Positions 37,728 through 44,770 of a DNA stretch of 44,770 bases are shown here, in pieces. Both the position numbers and the translations under genes were made by a program. The notes beneath the pieces were generated by a model. That model saw only the letters and a list, made by a program, of their open reading frames with translations. It had not been told where the DNA came from and ran no database searches. The DNA comes from Bacteroidaceae bacterium (GTDB lineage Bacteria > Bacteroidota > Bacteroidia > Bacteroidales > Bacteroidaceae): positions 1-44,770 of the forward strand of contig JAFZKR010000153.1 in assembly GCA_017551845.1 (NCBI GenBank), written 5' to 3'. Each line of letters begins with the position of its first letter. Positions within the stretch are counted from its first letter, which is position 1.

Positions 37728-37735
37728 ATGCGATT

Positions 37736-37774
37736 GTAAGCGTCCTCCTTTTGGGTTATCCCAAATACACTTAC
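37736..37774 (-). terminator. hairpin covering the stop codon of the metallo-beta-lactamase-fold gene
   Basis: On the minus strand GTAAGTG pairs with CGCTTAC (one wobble) and an inner TTTGGG pairs with CCCAAA (loop 4). The outer stem contains the TAA stop at 37771-37773. No T-run follows, so termination activity is uncertain. Confidence 0.35.
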
Positions 37775-38574
37775 TCAAAGATATATAATTGGCTCGGAGT
37801 AGTGCGTTTCAATGCGCAGAGCTGAATATCCTTACCGGGAATAATGCCCACGGAACGAAGTTCGTACTCCACTGTTTTATATGCTATTTCAGGATGATTA
37901 TTCTCTCCACTCAGATGACATAGCCAGATATATTTGGTTTCCGGAGTTATATTCTCCGCAAGGAACTTTGCTGTAGTTTTGTTGCTGAGATGTCCGCGGG
38001 GACTAGTGATACGCTCCTTCAGGAACTTAGGATAGTTACCCATCCGCAACATATCCTCATCATAATTCGCTTCTATTATCAGATATTGAGCCTTGAGTAT
38101 ATAATTTGCTGCAATATCTGTAATATGTCCCAGGTCCGTGACAAAACAGAACACCTTGCCGTCAATCTCAATATGATAACCTACATTATCGGAACCATCA
38201 TGAGGAACTTCGAATGCAGTAACAGTAAAATCTCTGAAAGTGAACGGAACCTCCTTTTCAATATACCTGACACAGTTGACCAGTTTATCTGTCATACAGT
38301 AGTTGTTGTTAATCCCCATGTGTGTATCCTTGGTGGCATACACGGGAATACCACACTTCTCGCCCAAATTACCGAGTGACTTGATATGGTCAGCATGGTC
38401 ATGGGTAATGAATACCGCCATGATTCGTCCGAACGGTATCCCTACATCCTTCAGATATCCTTTTATCTGCTTGACTGGGATACCTCCATCAATCAGTATC
38501 CCATACTCCTCCGTGCCAAGATAGTAGCAGTTTCCACTGCTTCCGCTTGACAAACTCATAAAGTGGATTTTCAT
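37771..38574 (-). CDS. metallo-beta-lactamase-fold hydrolase (YycJ/WalJ-like)
   Basis: The 267-residue protein has the metal-binding motif HxHxDH (His58, His60, Asp62, His63 in VFITHDHADHIKSLG) and later ligands in FEVPHDGSDN, FVTDLGH and the final WLCHLSGENNH. The N-terminal LSSGSSGNCYYLG is characteristic of the YycJ/WalJ group, whose members are probably exonucleases or phosphodiesterases acting on nucleic acids. The exact substrate is unknown. It lies 43 bases after the TamL gene, probably in the same transcript. Confidence 0.87.
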   Translation of the reverse strand: MKIHFMSLSSGSSGNCYYLGTEEYGILIDGGIPVKQIKGYLKDVGIPFGRIMAVFITHDHADHIKSLGNLGEKCGIPVYATKDTHMGINNNYCMTDKLVNCVRYIEKEVPFTFRDFTVTAFEVPHDGSDNVGYHIEIDGKVFCFVTDLGHITDIAANYILKAQYLIIEANYDEDMLRMGNYPKFLKERITSPRGHLSNKTTAKFLAENITPETKYIWLCHLSGENNHPEIAYKTVEYELRSVGIIPGKDIQLCALKRTTPSQLYIFE

Positions 38575-38617
38575 TCTTATGTCGTTTTATTCCTTTCATA
38601 ATTAAATTGTTTAAATG

Positions 38618-40948
38618 TCAGAAGGGATAACCAACAGCTAAGTGGAAAGCAAAATCCCTACTCAAATTAGGATGCAGCAACGGCATTTTCTGATAAGAGG
38701 TGCTTCCTGCCGGATTATATGCCTTCATGCCTCCGTCAACCCTCAGAACCAGAAAACCCAGATCCATCCTAAATCCAAGGCCATAAGCAACAGCTATCTC
38801 CTTGTAAAATGTATCGAAACTGAACAATCCACCAGGTTGCTCGTCATAGTCGCGGATAGTCCATATATTACCCGCATCAACAAACAGTGCACTGTTCAAC
38901 TTCCAGAACATTTTGGTCCGGTACTCCATGCTCGCTCCTAACTTTATGTCGCCGGATTGTTTGATATAGTCAATAGTCTTGTCATCGCCCTGATATGTAC
39001 CAGGCCCAAGTTCTCTTACTGACCAACCCCGGACACTGTTGGCGCCACCGGCAAAGTACCTTTTTTCAAACGGAAGACTCGATGAATTATTATAGGGATA
39101 AGCTATCCCGTATTCTACATGGACCAGAAAATTGCTCGTTGCATCGGTCTTCCAGTTGGCAGTGAACGAAAAGTCATGTTTGACATACTGAGCAAATGCG
39201 ATGTTCATGATCTCATACTGCCCCTCCTCATTCAGTTTTCTGTCAAACAGTTTTGATGCGCCATAAAAAACATTACCCGATGTTTCCGCACCTATACGTA
39301 CCGAGTACTGAAACGGACTCGTAGATTTGATATTTGAATTAGAATAATAGAAAGTATAACCGAATTTGGTTATCAGAAGATTCTCATAACTATATCTGAG
39401 AATTGAATTTTTGGAGCTAATGGGATCAAGATACTCCTTACGGAAATTATCCGAAATCCAAGGCAAGACTATATAGTTAAGGTCTATCACGTCCAAACGG
39501 TGCGTTTTTCTCCAACCGTCGCTCCACAGATAGCTCCATCCGGCCGAAAAGATAGTTTTGTTGAATTCGGGGCGGTTCTGGGTATTCATCTTCAGACTGA
39601 ATCTTGAAGTAGCCTGACTGCGACGTTGCTGGGCCTGAGAAATAAACGGCACCAGTAATTCCGGAAAATCCAGATTTGATTCCAAACCGTACTCTGTATA
39701 GGTGTCACCCGAGTAGCCGGGAAGATTCGTAATAGATTCATATGCTCCGCGAAGTTTGAGCGTAAGTTGCTCAGAACCTCTGAAAAGATTCCTATTAGTA
39801 AAAGAGAGAGAAGCTGCAGCACCCAAATCACCTGCAGTGTTCGTACCCTCTATCTCAAAACTGAACGAATGCTTAGGCTGGCTCACCAGATAGACATTGG
39901 CCTTGAGCCTGTCCACAAAATCAGGAATCGGCTCAAAACGAATATTGGTATAGCTCAGAATGCCGAGACGGGAAAGTGATGAATAAGTTTTGGATACTGA
40001 ATCCGTATTAAAAAGAAGACCGTTACTCAAGAAGGAGTGGCTTCCTATGACAGAAGGGCGAAGTATGGGTTTTTCATCACCTGCAGGGTAATGCAGGGTG
40101 AATCCGTCATATTCAATCTTATTCATCCTGTCATAGTTCACTGCCGAAAAGTTCGGATTGTCCATGAGAACATAATTCACGTCAGAGACATAGTATTGAA
40201 TATGTTGACGTAAAGAGCCGTCCTGATCTGTTCTGTCTGCCGCAACAATCATATTCAAGCCGGCCTTCTCACTTCCAGTCACCGTATCGGCAACAAATGA
40301 GATGTAATCCTTATTGAAAGCCCAATAACCTTGCTTCTGGAGAAGCTCTGTTATCCTGGACCGTTCAGCATCAAGCACACCTGATTCCAGATTCATACCC
40401 TCATGCAGAAGTGAGTTCTTTTTGTTATCGTCAATTATTATACCGATTATGGTGTCCTGAATCGTATAACGTATATCGTCCACCACATACATGGTCCCCG
40501 GTTTCAACTCATATCTGACCTTTGCCTTAGGCTTTCTTGAATATTCTGTCTCCACATTGACCTGAGCTTTAAGATATCCGGCGTTCATAAGAGTCCGCTT
40601 CATATCCTGAACCGATACATCACAAAGCATTTCGTCGAGCAATACAGGTTCCTCGCCTATCTTGCGCAACGTCCTGCTTATCCACCTGTCAGGATGTTTC
40701 GTGCTGGACATCGAATAAATCCTCAAAGGGAACCGGACTAAGCCGAGCCATTTAGTATTGGGAGTCTGATAGGAATAGTTCTTATACTTGGAGACAGCAT
40801 CCAACTTACCTTCAACCGAAACCACCTCAACCTTGTCAAGCAGGTATCTGCTCTCAGGGACATGTTTATAGACAGAGCAGGAGGCCAGCCCCAAAAGACA
40901 AGCCGCGACCTGTAACACCCCTCTTATCCTGTACATTCCCTTGTTCAT
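38618..40948 (-). CDS. tamL: BamA/TamA-family outer-membrane assembly lipoprotein (TamL-like)
   Basis: The 776-residue protein starts with a lipoprotein signal (VAACLLGLASCSVYKHVPES, lipobox LASC). POTRA-like domains follow (about 30-340; LLDEMLCDVSVQDMKRTLMN, YVVDDIRYTI) and then a 16-strand BamA/TamA barrel (about 370-776) with FAGGANSVRGWSVRELGPG as the conserved barrel/L6 region, ending VGYPF. TamL is the lipidated Bacteroidetes counterpart of TamA, which works with TamB in envelope assembly or lipid transport; no tamB is in the window. The promoter at 40956-40986 would leave almost no leader for the ATG at 40948, so the ATG at 40936 is a good alternative. Confidence 0.86.
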   Translation of the reverse strand: MNKGMYRIRGVLQVAACLLGLASCSVYKHVPESRYLLDKVEVVSVEGKLDAVSKYKNYSYQTPNTKWLGLVRFPLRIYSMSSTKHPDRWISRTLRKIGEEPVLLDEMLCDVSVQDMKRTLMNAGYLKAQVNVETEYSRKPKAKVRYELKPGTMYVVDDIRYTIQDTIIGIIIDDNKKNSLLHEGMNLESGVLDAERSRITELLQKQGYWAFNKDYISFVADTVTGSEKAGLNMIVAADRTDQDGSLRQHIQYYVSDVNYVLMDNPNFSAVNYDRMNKIEYDGFTLHYPAGDEKPILRPSVIGSHSFLSNGLLFNTDSVSKTYSSLSRLGILSYTNIRFEPIPDFVDRLKANVYLVSQPKHSFSFEIEGTNTAGDLGAAASLSFTNRNLFRGSEQLTLKLRGAYESITNLPGYSGDTYTEYGLESNLDFPELLVPFISQAQQRRSQATSRFSLKMNTQNRPEFNKTIFSAGWSYLWSDGWRKTHRLDVIDLNYIVLPWISDNFRKEYLDPISSKNSILRYSYENLLITKFGYTFYYSNSNIKSTSPFQYSVRIGAETSGNVFYGASKLFDRKLNEEGQYEIMNIAFAQYVKHDFSFTANWKTDATSNFLVHVEYGIAYPYNNSSSLPFEKRYFAGGANSVRGWSVRELGPGTYQGDDKTIDYIKQSGDIKLGASMEYRTKMFWKLNSALFVDAGNIWTIRDYDEQPGGLFSFDTFYKEIAVAYGLGFRMDLGFLVLRVDGGMKAYNPAGSTSYQKMPLLHPNLSRDFAFHLAVGYPF

Positions 40949-40955
40949 TAACTTG

Positions 40956-40986
40956 CAAAGTTAAAGAAAGAATACAGCCTTGCAAA
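40956..40986 (-). promoter_or_regulatory. promoter of the tamL operon
   Basis: The minus strand reads TTTG (40983-40986), a spacer of 19 bases, then TAACTTTG (40956-40963), a full consensus match. The start is expected at about 40950. Confidence 0.65.
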
Positions 40987-41065
40987 GTACTGCCTTAAAA
41001 AAAGCATTCAAAGCACAAGATAAAACACACCTCATGTTAAAAGCCCGACAAGTTTGTTTTTTCTC

Positions 41066-41073
41066 TATCTTTG
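41066..41073 (+). promoter_or_regulatory. -7 box of the SPOUT methyltransferase gene
   Basis: TATCTTTG; the start would be about 41079. The in-frame codon at 41071 overlaps the box, so the ATG at 41110 is chosen as the gene start. No TTTG lies at the right distance. Confidence 0.5.
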
Positions 41074-41109
41074 CAATCAGAGTTGACCGATGCCATATCT
41101 AAATCTGTC

Positions 41110-41862
41110 ATGTTCAGCAGCAACGACATAAAAACCATTCGCAGTTTGGAGCACAAAAAGTTCCGTGACAGGTACGGTCTATTTGTCGCAGAAGGCAGCA
41201 AGCTGACAGGAATGCTGGCAGGACACTTCAAATGTGTGCTTTATGCCACTACCGGTACTGTCGTTCCTGATACTGTAAAGGCCGACAGGACAGAGTTCAT
41301 CACACGCAAGCAACTTGAAAGAGCAAGCCTCATGAGGAATCCCCAGGACGTGATAGCCCTGTTCCGTATTCCAGTATTCCAAGCCGATATGGCACGTACT
41401 TCTGCAGAATCACTTACCCTTGCCTTAGACGGTATTCAGGACCCTGGGAATCTGGGAACTATCGTAAGAATAGCTGACTGGTTCGGAATCAGTGAAATAT
41501 TCTGCTCATCTGACTGTACCGACATATACGGGCCTAAAGCCGTACAGGCCACAATGGGGGCTATGGCGAGAGTACACATCCATTACGTTGATCTGGCCTC
41601 AACGATTTCAGCACTTCCTCCGGGAACACCGGTTTATGGTACTTTTCTGGACGGAGACAACATCTACAGCCGTGAGCTCACCTCCAACGGAGTTATTATA
41701 ATGGGAAACGAAGGAAACGGAATCAGCAGAGAAGTGAGTGCATTGGCTGGTGAAAGGCTTTTCATACCAAGCTGGCCCGGCGACACTCCCACATCGGAAT
41801 CACTCAACGTTGCTGCCGCCACCTCTATCATCTGCGCCGAGTTCCGCAGACGCAACCGTTAA
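41110..41862 (+). CDS. SpoU/TrmH-family RNA 2'-O-methyltransferase
   Basis: The 250-residue protein has an N-terminal substrate-binding domain (IRSLEHKKFRDRYGLFVAEG) and a SPOUT methyltransferase domain with its three motifs: LDGIQDPGNLGTIVRIADWF, IMGNEGNGIS, and SLNVAAATSIICAEF at the knot. It methylates ribose of an rRNA or tRNA nucleotide; the target (for example RlmB- or TsnR-like) cannot be told. The start follows a -7 box. Its 3' end overlaps the convergent DUF4296 gene by 63 bases, with motif 3 in the overlap. Confidence 0.88.
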   Translation: MFSSNDIKTIRSLEHKKFRDRYGLFVAEGSKLTGMLAGHFKCVLYATTGTVVPDTVKADRTEFITRKQLERASLMRNPQDVIALFRIPVFQADMARTSAESLTLALDGIQDPGNLGTIVRIADWFGISEIFCSSDCTDIYGPKAVQATMGAMARVHIHYVDLASTISALPPGTPVYGTFLDGDNIYSRELTSNGVIIMGNEGNGISREVSALAGERLFIPSWPGDTPTSESLNVAAATSIICAEFRRRNR

Positions 41863-42639
41863 GTTTTTCTGCTTTTTGTGATATCTCACCAACGAAATAT
41901 CTGACAACACGAGTATGGAATTCCTGTTGTCCGAACGGTCCATGTAATTGACCGAACCCGTAATCCTTGTCATGGTTTTGAGGGAGTCAGCGATAAATGA
42001 CAGAGTGGTATGCCCAGTTACACATAACAGAGTATCAACTGTGGAAACACTATCAGGATAATAAACAGACAGTTCGAGATATGCACTTTGAGGAACACTG
42101 TCATGTGCCGCAACGAATGTATGAGAAAAATTCCATACAACGGTATCAGACTCATGGAATGTAGAATCAACAGTAAAGGAAAATGTCAGCTTCTTCATGA
42201 AAACTGAAGTGTTCAGAATATTGACATGGTTCAGATACCAAAGGTCTATGCTGTCGCCGGAATCGACAACAAAATCACTTACCTCCTTTAACCTGACAGC
42301 CATCGATGCCTTATCATATTCCCTGTCAACCCTATCACCCAGACGTTGGTAGATTTCTGCAAGTTCCTTTGGATAGCGGGTGTACCATACAAGCGAATTG
42401 TCAAACTGTTCCCTCGTGATACCGTTTTTTTCGAAACACCAGTCCAAATAAGCATCACGGGCATACCTTTCATCCCTCGGCAGTTCCATCACGACAGCCT
42501 GAGCCAGATGATAGTCATATAAAACAGCTTCCATCTTTTTGGGTGACAGGACTCCTTCCGGACGTTTCAACCTGCATCCCCCAAGAAGGAGCAGCATGAA
42601 CATCAGTATGAATGAAACCTCAATTGTCCTCCTCTCCAT
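41800..42639 (-). CDS. DUF4296 lipoprotein
   Basis: The 279-residue product begins with a lipoprotein signal (VSFILMFMLLLLGGC). The DUF4296 domain follows (about 30-125: VLSPKKMEAVLYDYHLAQAV ... YARDAYLDWCFEKNGITREQ), then a C-terminal beta-rich region (about 145-260). DUF4296 proteins are Bacteroidetes lipoproteins without known function and commonly follow lspA, as here. The start at 42639 gives the proper signal and overlaps lspA by 20 bases. The last 20 residues (ASAELGADDRGGGSNVE at the end) are read antisense through the end of the methyltransferase gene and look like an added tail. Confidence 0.8.
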   Translation of the reverse strand: MERRTIEVSFILMFMLLLLGGCRLKRPEGVLSPKKMEAVLYDYHLAQAVVMELPRDERYARDAYLDWCFEKNGITREQFDNSLVWYTRYPKELAEIYQRLGDRVDREYDKASMAVRLKEVSDFVVDSGDSIDLWYLNHVNILNTSVFMKKLTFSFTVDSTFHESDTVVWNFSHTFVAAHDSVPQSAYLELSVYYPDSVSTVDTLLCVTGHTTLSFIADSLKTMTRITGSVNYMDRSDNRNSILVLSDISLVRYHKKQKNLTVASAELGADDRGGGSNVE

Positions 42640-43318
42640 CTGCTTCGGATGATTCTTCAACAGCAGAATCTGTACCTGCTTCTTTTTTATAGTTCAATCC
42701 CATGTTTACGATCCTTGAATAAAATAAGATGACAACTATCACCCCACATGTTATACAGGAATCGGCAAAATTGAAAATGGGACTGAAAAATGTGTCTCCT
42801 CCTATGAACGGCATCCACTCCGGCCATTTGAACAGAGGAAAATAGAACATGTCCACTACTTTGCCGTAAAGAAATGGCGCATAACCTTCACCTAAGACAG
42901 TGAAATGTGCCACACCATCGGGCAAGGAAGAACTCTCGCTGAACACGAGACCATAGAACATACAATCTATCAGGTTGCCCAATGCCCCTGCTATGATGAA
43001 CGACACCGTTATAATATAGCCCATAGGGAAACCTCTCCTGATAATCTTATGAAGATACCAACAGAAGAAACCGATAGCCGCTATACGAAACAATGAAAGA
43101 AAGAGTTTACCGATAAGTTCCAATCCGAAAGCCATACCGTTGTTCTCCACAAACAGTATTCTGAACCATGGTGTTATGACTATTTCTTCGGCAATGGTCA
43201 TATTGGTCTTGACCAGGATTTTTATAACCTGATCAATAATAAGAACCAACAGGATTATTATGGCCGGAACCAATCCTGAACGGGATCCGATTCCGGACTC
43301 CTTCATTTCATTATCCAT
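42620..43318 (-). CDS. lspA: lipoprotein signal peptidase (signal peptidase II)
   Basis: The 232-residue membrane protease removes signal peptides from lipoproteins. Four membrane segments are visible (LVPAIIILLVLIIDQVI, FLSLFRIAAIGFFCWYL, YIITVSFIIAGALGNLI, CITCGVIVVILFYS). The catalytic aspartates are Asp156 (GKVVDMFYFP) and Asp186 (FNFADSCIT), with the conserved GNLID near 118. It is longer than the usual 160-170 residues because of an insertion around 125-150 and 165-180, a feature I recall for Bacteroidetes LspA, and an acidic tail (EESSEADGEEDN). The several lipoprotein genes nearby provide plausible substrates. Confidence 0.95.
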   Translation of the reverse strand: MDNEMKESGIGSRSGLVPAIIILLVLIIDQVIKILVKTNMTIAEEIVITPWFRILFVENNGMAFGLELIGKLFLSLFRIAAIGFFCWYLHKIIRRGFPMGYIITVSFIIAGALGNLIDCMFYGLVFSESSSLPDGVAHFTVLGEGYAPFLYGKVVDMFYFPLFKWPEWMPFIGGDTFFSPIFNFADSCITCGVIVVILFYSRIVNMGLNYKKEAGTDSAVEESSEADGEEDN

Positions 43319-43327
43319 AGATTGAAG

Positions 43328-43705
43328 TCAATGCTTATGCTGTTTGGCCTCTATAGTCAGAGTGGCATGCGGTACAGCACGAAGACGCTCCTTAGGGATG
43401 AGCTTGCCTGTTTCACGGCAAATGCCGTAAGTCTTGTTTTCTATACGTACAAGTGCAGCCTGAAGTGACTGGATAAACTTCATCTGACGTTGGGCAAGAC
43501 GGGTGGTTTCCTCTTTTGAAAGGGTGCTGGCACCCTCTTCAAGGACCTTATAGGTAGGAGAGGTATCGTCTGTACTATTATTGTCAGCATTCATCAGCGA
43601 TGCCTTCAGTGCGTCATAATCTCTCTGAGCCACCTCAAGTTTTTCATTTATGATCTGGCGGAACTCCTCCAGTTCCTCATCAGAATAACGGTTTTTCTCT
43701 GCCAT
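43328..43705 (-). CDS. dksA: DksA/TraR-family regulator with reduced zinc finger
   Basis: The 125-residue protein has the coiled-coil start of DksA (ELEEFRQIINEKLEVAQRDY, about 8-75). The C-terminal finger region follows as GICRETGKLIPKERLRAVPHATLTIEAK. Only one of the four zinc cysteines is kept: CxxC reads CRET, and the second pair reads T and A. DksA binds the secondary channel of RNA polymerase and mediates stringent control with ppGpp. Cysteine-poor DksA is known in other bacteria and works without zinc. It lies between ileS (24 bases) and lspA (9 bases). Confidence 0.88.
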   Translation of the reverse strand: MAEKNRYSDEELEEFRQIINEKLEVAQRDYDALKASLMNADNNSTDDTSPTYKVLEEGASTLSKEETTRLAQRQMKFIQSLQAALVRIENKTYGICRETGKLIPKERLRAVPHATLTIEAKQHKH

Positions 43706-43729
43706 AATATGGTAAAGTGTAGGTTAAAG

Positions 43730-44770
43730 TTATAAATTAATTTTTTCTATTTGCAATTTGAATGAATAATCGTCAAACGATATATCCTCACCCTGCTCCA
43801 TACCCGGAACAAGTTCAATTGAATCAGCCAGTACCTGACTCTTGATCCACTCCTCATACTCATGTACAGCTGCATCAGTCTCAGGATCTGAGTTCAGGCG
43901 AACCTTGATGCGGTCAGTTATCTCCAGACCGTTCAGCTTGCGTGAATCCTGGATACGTTTCTTGAGCTCACGGGCTATACCCTCACGCTTGAGTTCATCA
44001 GTAAGCTGGATATCAAGTGCTACGGTCAGTGTGCCTTCATTAGCCACTACCCAGCCCGGGATATCCTCACTGAATATCTCAACCTCAGTGGTATCCACTG
44101 TAGCGGGAGTGCCGTTTATGTCAAACGTAAAGCTGCCCTCCTGCTCAAGTTTGGCAACATCCTCCTGGTTCATGTTCTGAACGGCAGCGGCAACGCCCTT
44201 CATGAGCGGGCCGAATTTCTTGCCCAGGATCTTGAAGTTACACTTTACCTTCTTGACCAGAACGCTTGTGGCACCCTCCACGAACTCAACCTCCTTGACA
44301 TTGACCTCATCGCGGATAAGCTCCTTGACAGGCTCCAGATGTGAGCGGAGCTCGGCGGTTACGGGAATAAGTATCTTCTGCAACGGCTTGCGCACGTTGA
44401 TCTTTACGTCATCACGCTTACGCAGTGCCAGCACCATTGAGGTAAGTTTCTGTGCAAGCTCCATACGGGTCTCAAGTTCCTTGTCAACCAGAGCGTCATT
44501 GCACTTGGGATACTCGGCCAGATGAACTGATACGGGAGCACCGGATGTAACTGCGGTCAGGTCACGGAACAGACGGTCTGCGTAGAACGGAGCGATGGGT
44601 GACATGAGTCTTGCCACAATCTCAAGGCATGTGTAAAGTGTCTGGTAAGCGGCCAATTTGTCCTGGCTCATGCTGCTGCCCCAGTAACGGTCACGGGTAA
44701 GGTGAACATACCAGTTGGACAGGTAGTCGTTTACAAAGTTGGTAATCAGACGGCCGGCGCGTGTAGGCTC
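43730..44770 (-). CDS. ileS: isoleucyl-tRNA synthetase, C-terminal part (5' end outside window)
   Basis: The frame is open to the right edge of the window and encodes the last 346 residues. The anticodon-binding domain is seen (NDYLSNWYVHLTRDRYWGSS at the edge, then LSPIAPFYADRLFRDL). The C-terminal region of the eukaryote-like long IleS follows (REGIARELKKRIQDSRKLNGLEITDRI spans about two thirds of it). The catalytic HIGH and KMSKS motifs are beyond the edge. It charges tRNA-Ile. The order ileS-dksA-lspA suggests one transcript. Confidence 0.93.
   Translation of the reverse strand, partial: EPTRAGRLITNFVNDYLSNWYVHLTRDRYWGSSMSQDKLAAYQTLYTCLEIVARLMSPIAPFYADRLFRDLTAVTSGAPVSVHLAEYPKCNDALVDKELETRMELAQKLTSMVLALRKRDDVKINVRKPLQKILIPVTAELRSHLEPVKELIRDEVNVKEVEFVEGATSVLVKKVKCNFKILGKKFGPLMKGVAAAVQNMNQEDVAKLEQEGSFTFDINGTPATVDTTEVEIFSEDIPGWVVANEGTLTVALDIQLTDELKREGIARELKKRIQDSRKLNGLEITDRIKVRLNSDPETDAAVHEYEEWIKSQVLADSIELVPGMEQGEDISFDDYSFKLQIEKINL

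Noticed and set aside
37736..37774. Third copy of the ppdK/gnd 3' element
   Set aside because: It shares CGTCCTCC and a final CTTACT with the ppdK copy, but the stems do not correspond, so the similarity may be chance.

Overview
The window looks like a chromosomal segment of a Bacteroidales bacterium (Bacteroides/Prevotella/Muribaculaceae type). Three things point there. The primary sigma factor is a short form lacking region 1.1. The promoters that can be read have the Bacteroidetes form, a -7 box TAnnTTTG with TTTG about 19-20 bases upstream in the best cases. The gene content is typical: DUF5686 and DUF4296 proteins, a TamL-type BamA/TamA lipoprotein, a TonB-like energy transducer, PPDK, and the ileS-dksA-lspA-DUF4296 order. 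I see no phage, insertion sequence, CRISPR array or rRNA operon.

Layout. 1-442: no protein gene; a candidate ~200-nt RNA on the minus strand with its own promoter and terminator. 443-3501: a DUF5686 outer-membrane protein facing a small exported protein. 3511-10543 (minus): primary sigma factor, HtrA/DegP protease, M16 zinc peptidase and C1 cysteine peptidase. 10644-11564 (plus): RNase P RNA and a zinc-ribbon/FHA protein. 11567-14284 (minus): a lipoprotein, a TonB-domain protein, a 326-bp gap, and rlmD. 14497-17223 (plus): ppdK. 17457-25119 (minus): a tightly overlapping operon of penicillin-binding protein, kdsB, 13-MORN-repeat protein, YhcH-like protein, glycogen branching enzyme and a DUF6057-like membrane protein. 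25287-37478 (plus): pyrB, pyrI, a barrel protein, glyA, a stand-alone MetH-like homocysteine methyltransferase domain, then a sugar-acid block of PfkB kinase, LarA-family enzyme, PdxB-like dehydrogenase, gnd, UxaE and UxaC. 37621-37693: tRNA-Lys(CTT). 37771-44770: metallo-beta-lactamase-fold protein, TamL, an rRNA/tRNA 2'-O-methyltransferase, a DUF4296 lipoprotein, lspA, a cysteine-poor DksA and the 3' part of ileS.

Two things stand out. First, the sugar-acid block pairs uronate isomerase and tagaturonate epimerase with a LarA-family epimerase/racemase, a kinase and 6-phosphogluconate dehydrogenase, while the classical genes uxuA, uxuB and kdgA are absent from the block. This fits an uncharacterised route in which uronates become mannonate, are epimerised at C2 to gluconate, phosphorylated, and enter the pentose phosphate pathway. 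Second, ppdK and gnd, 17 kb apart, are both followed by a near-perfect palindrome with the stop codon in its loop and then by a related ~65-nt element with three stem-loops. One stem carries a compensatory base-pair change between the copies, which suggests a conserved structured 3' element.

Functions are assigned from motifs and recalled family knowledge only; no search was run. Coordinates of RNA ends and transcription starts are estimates.
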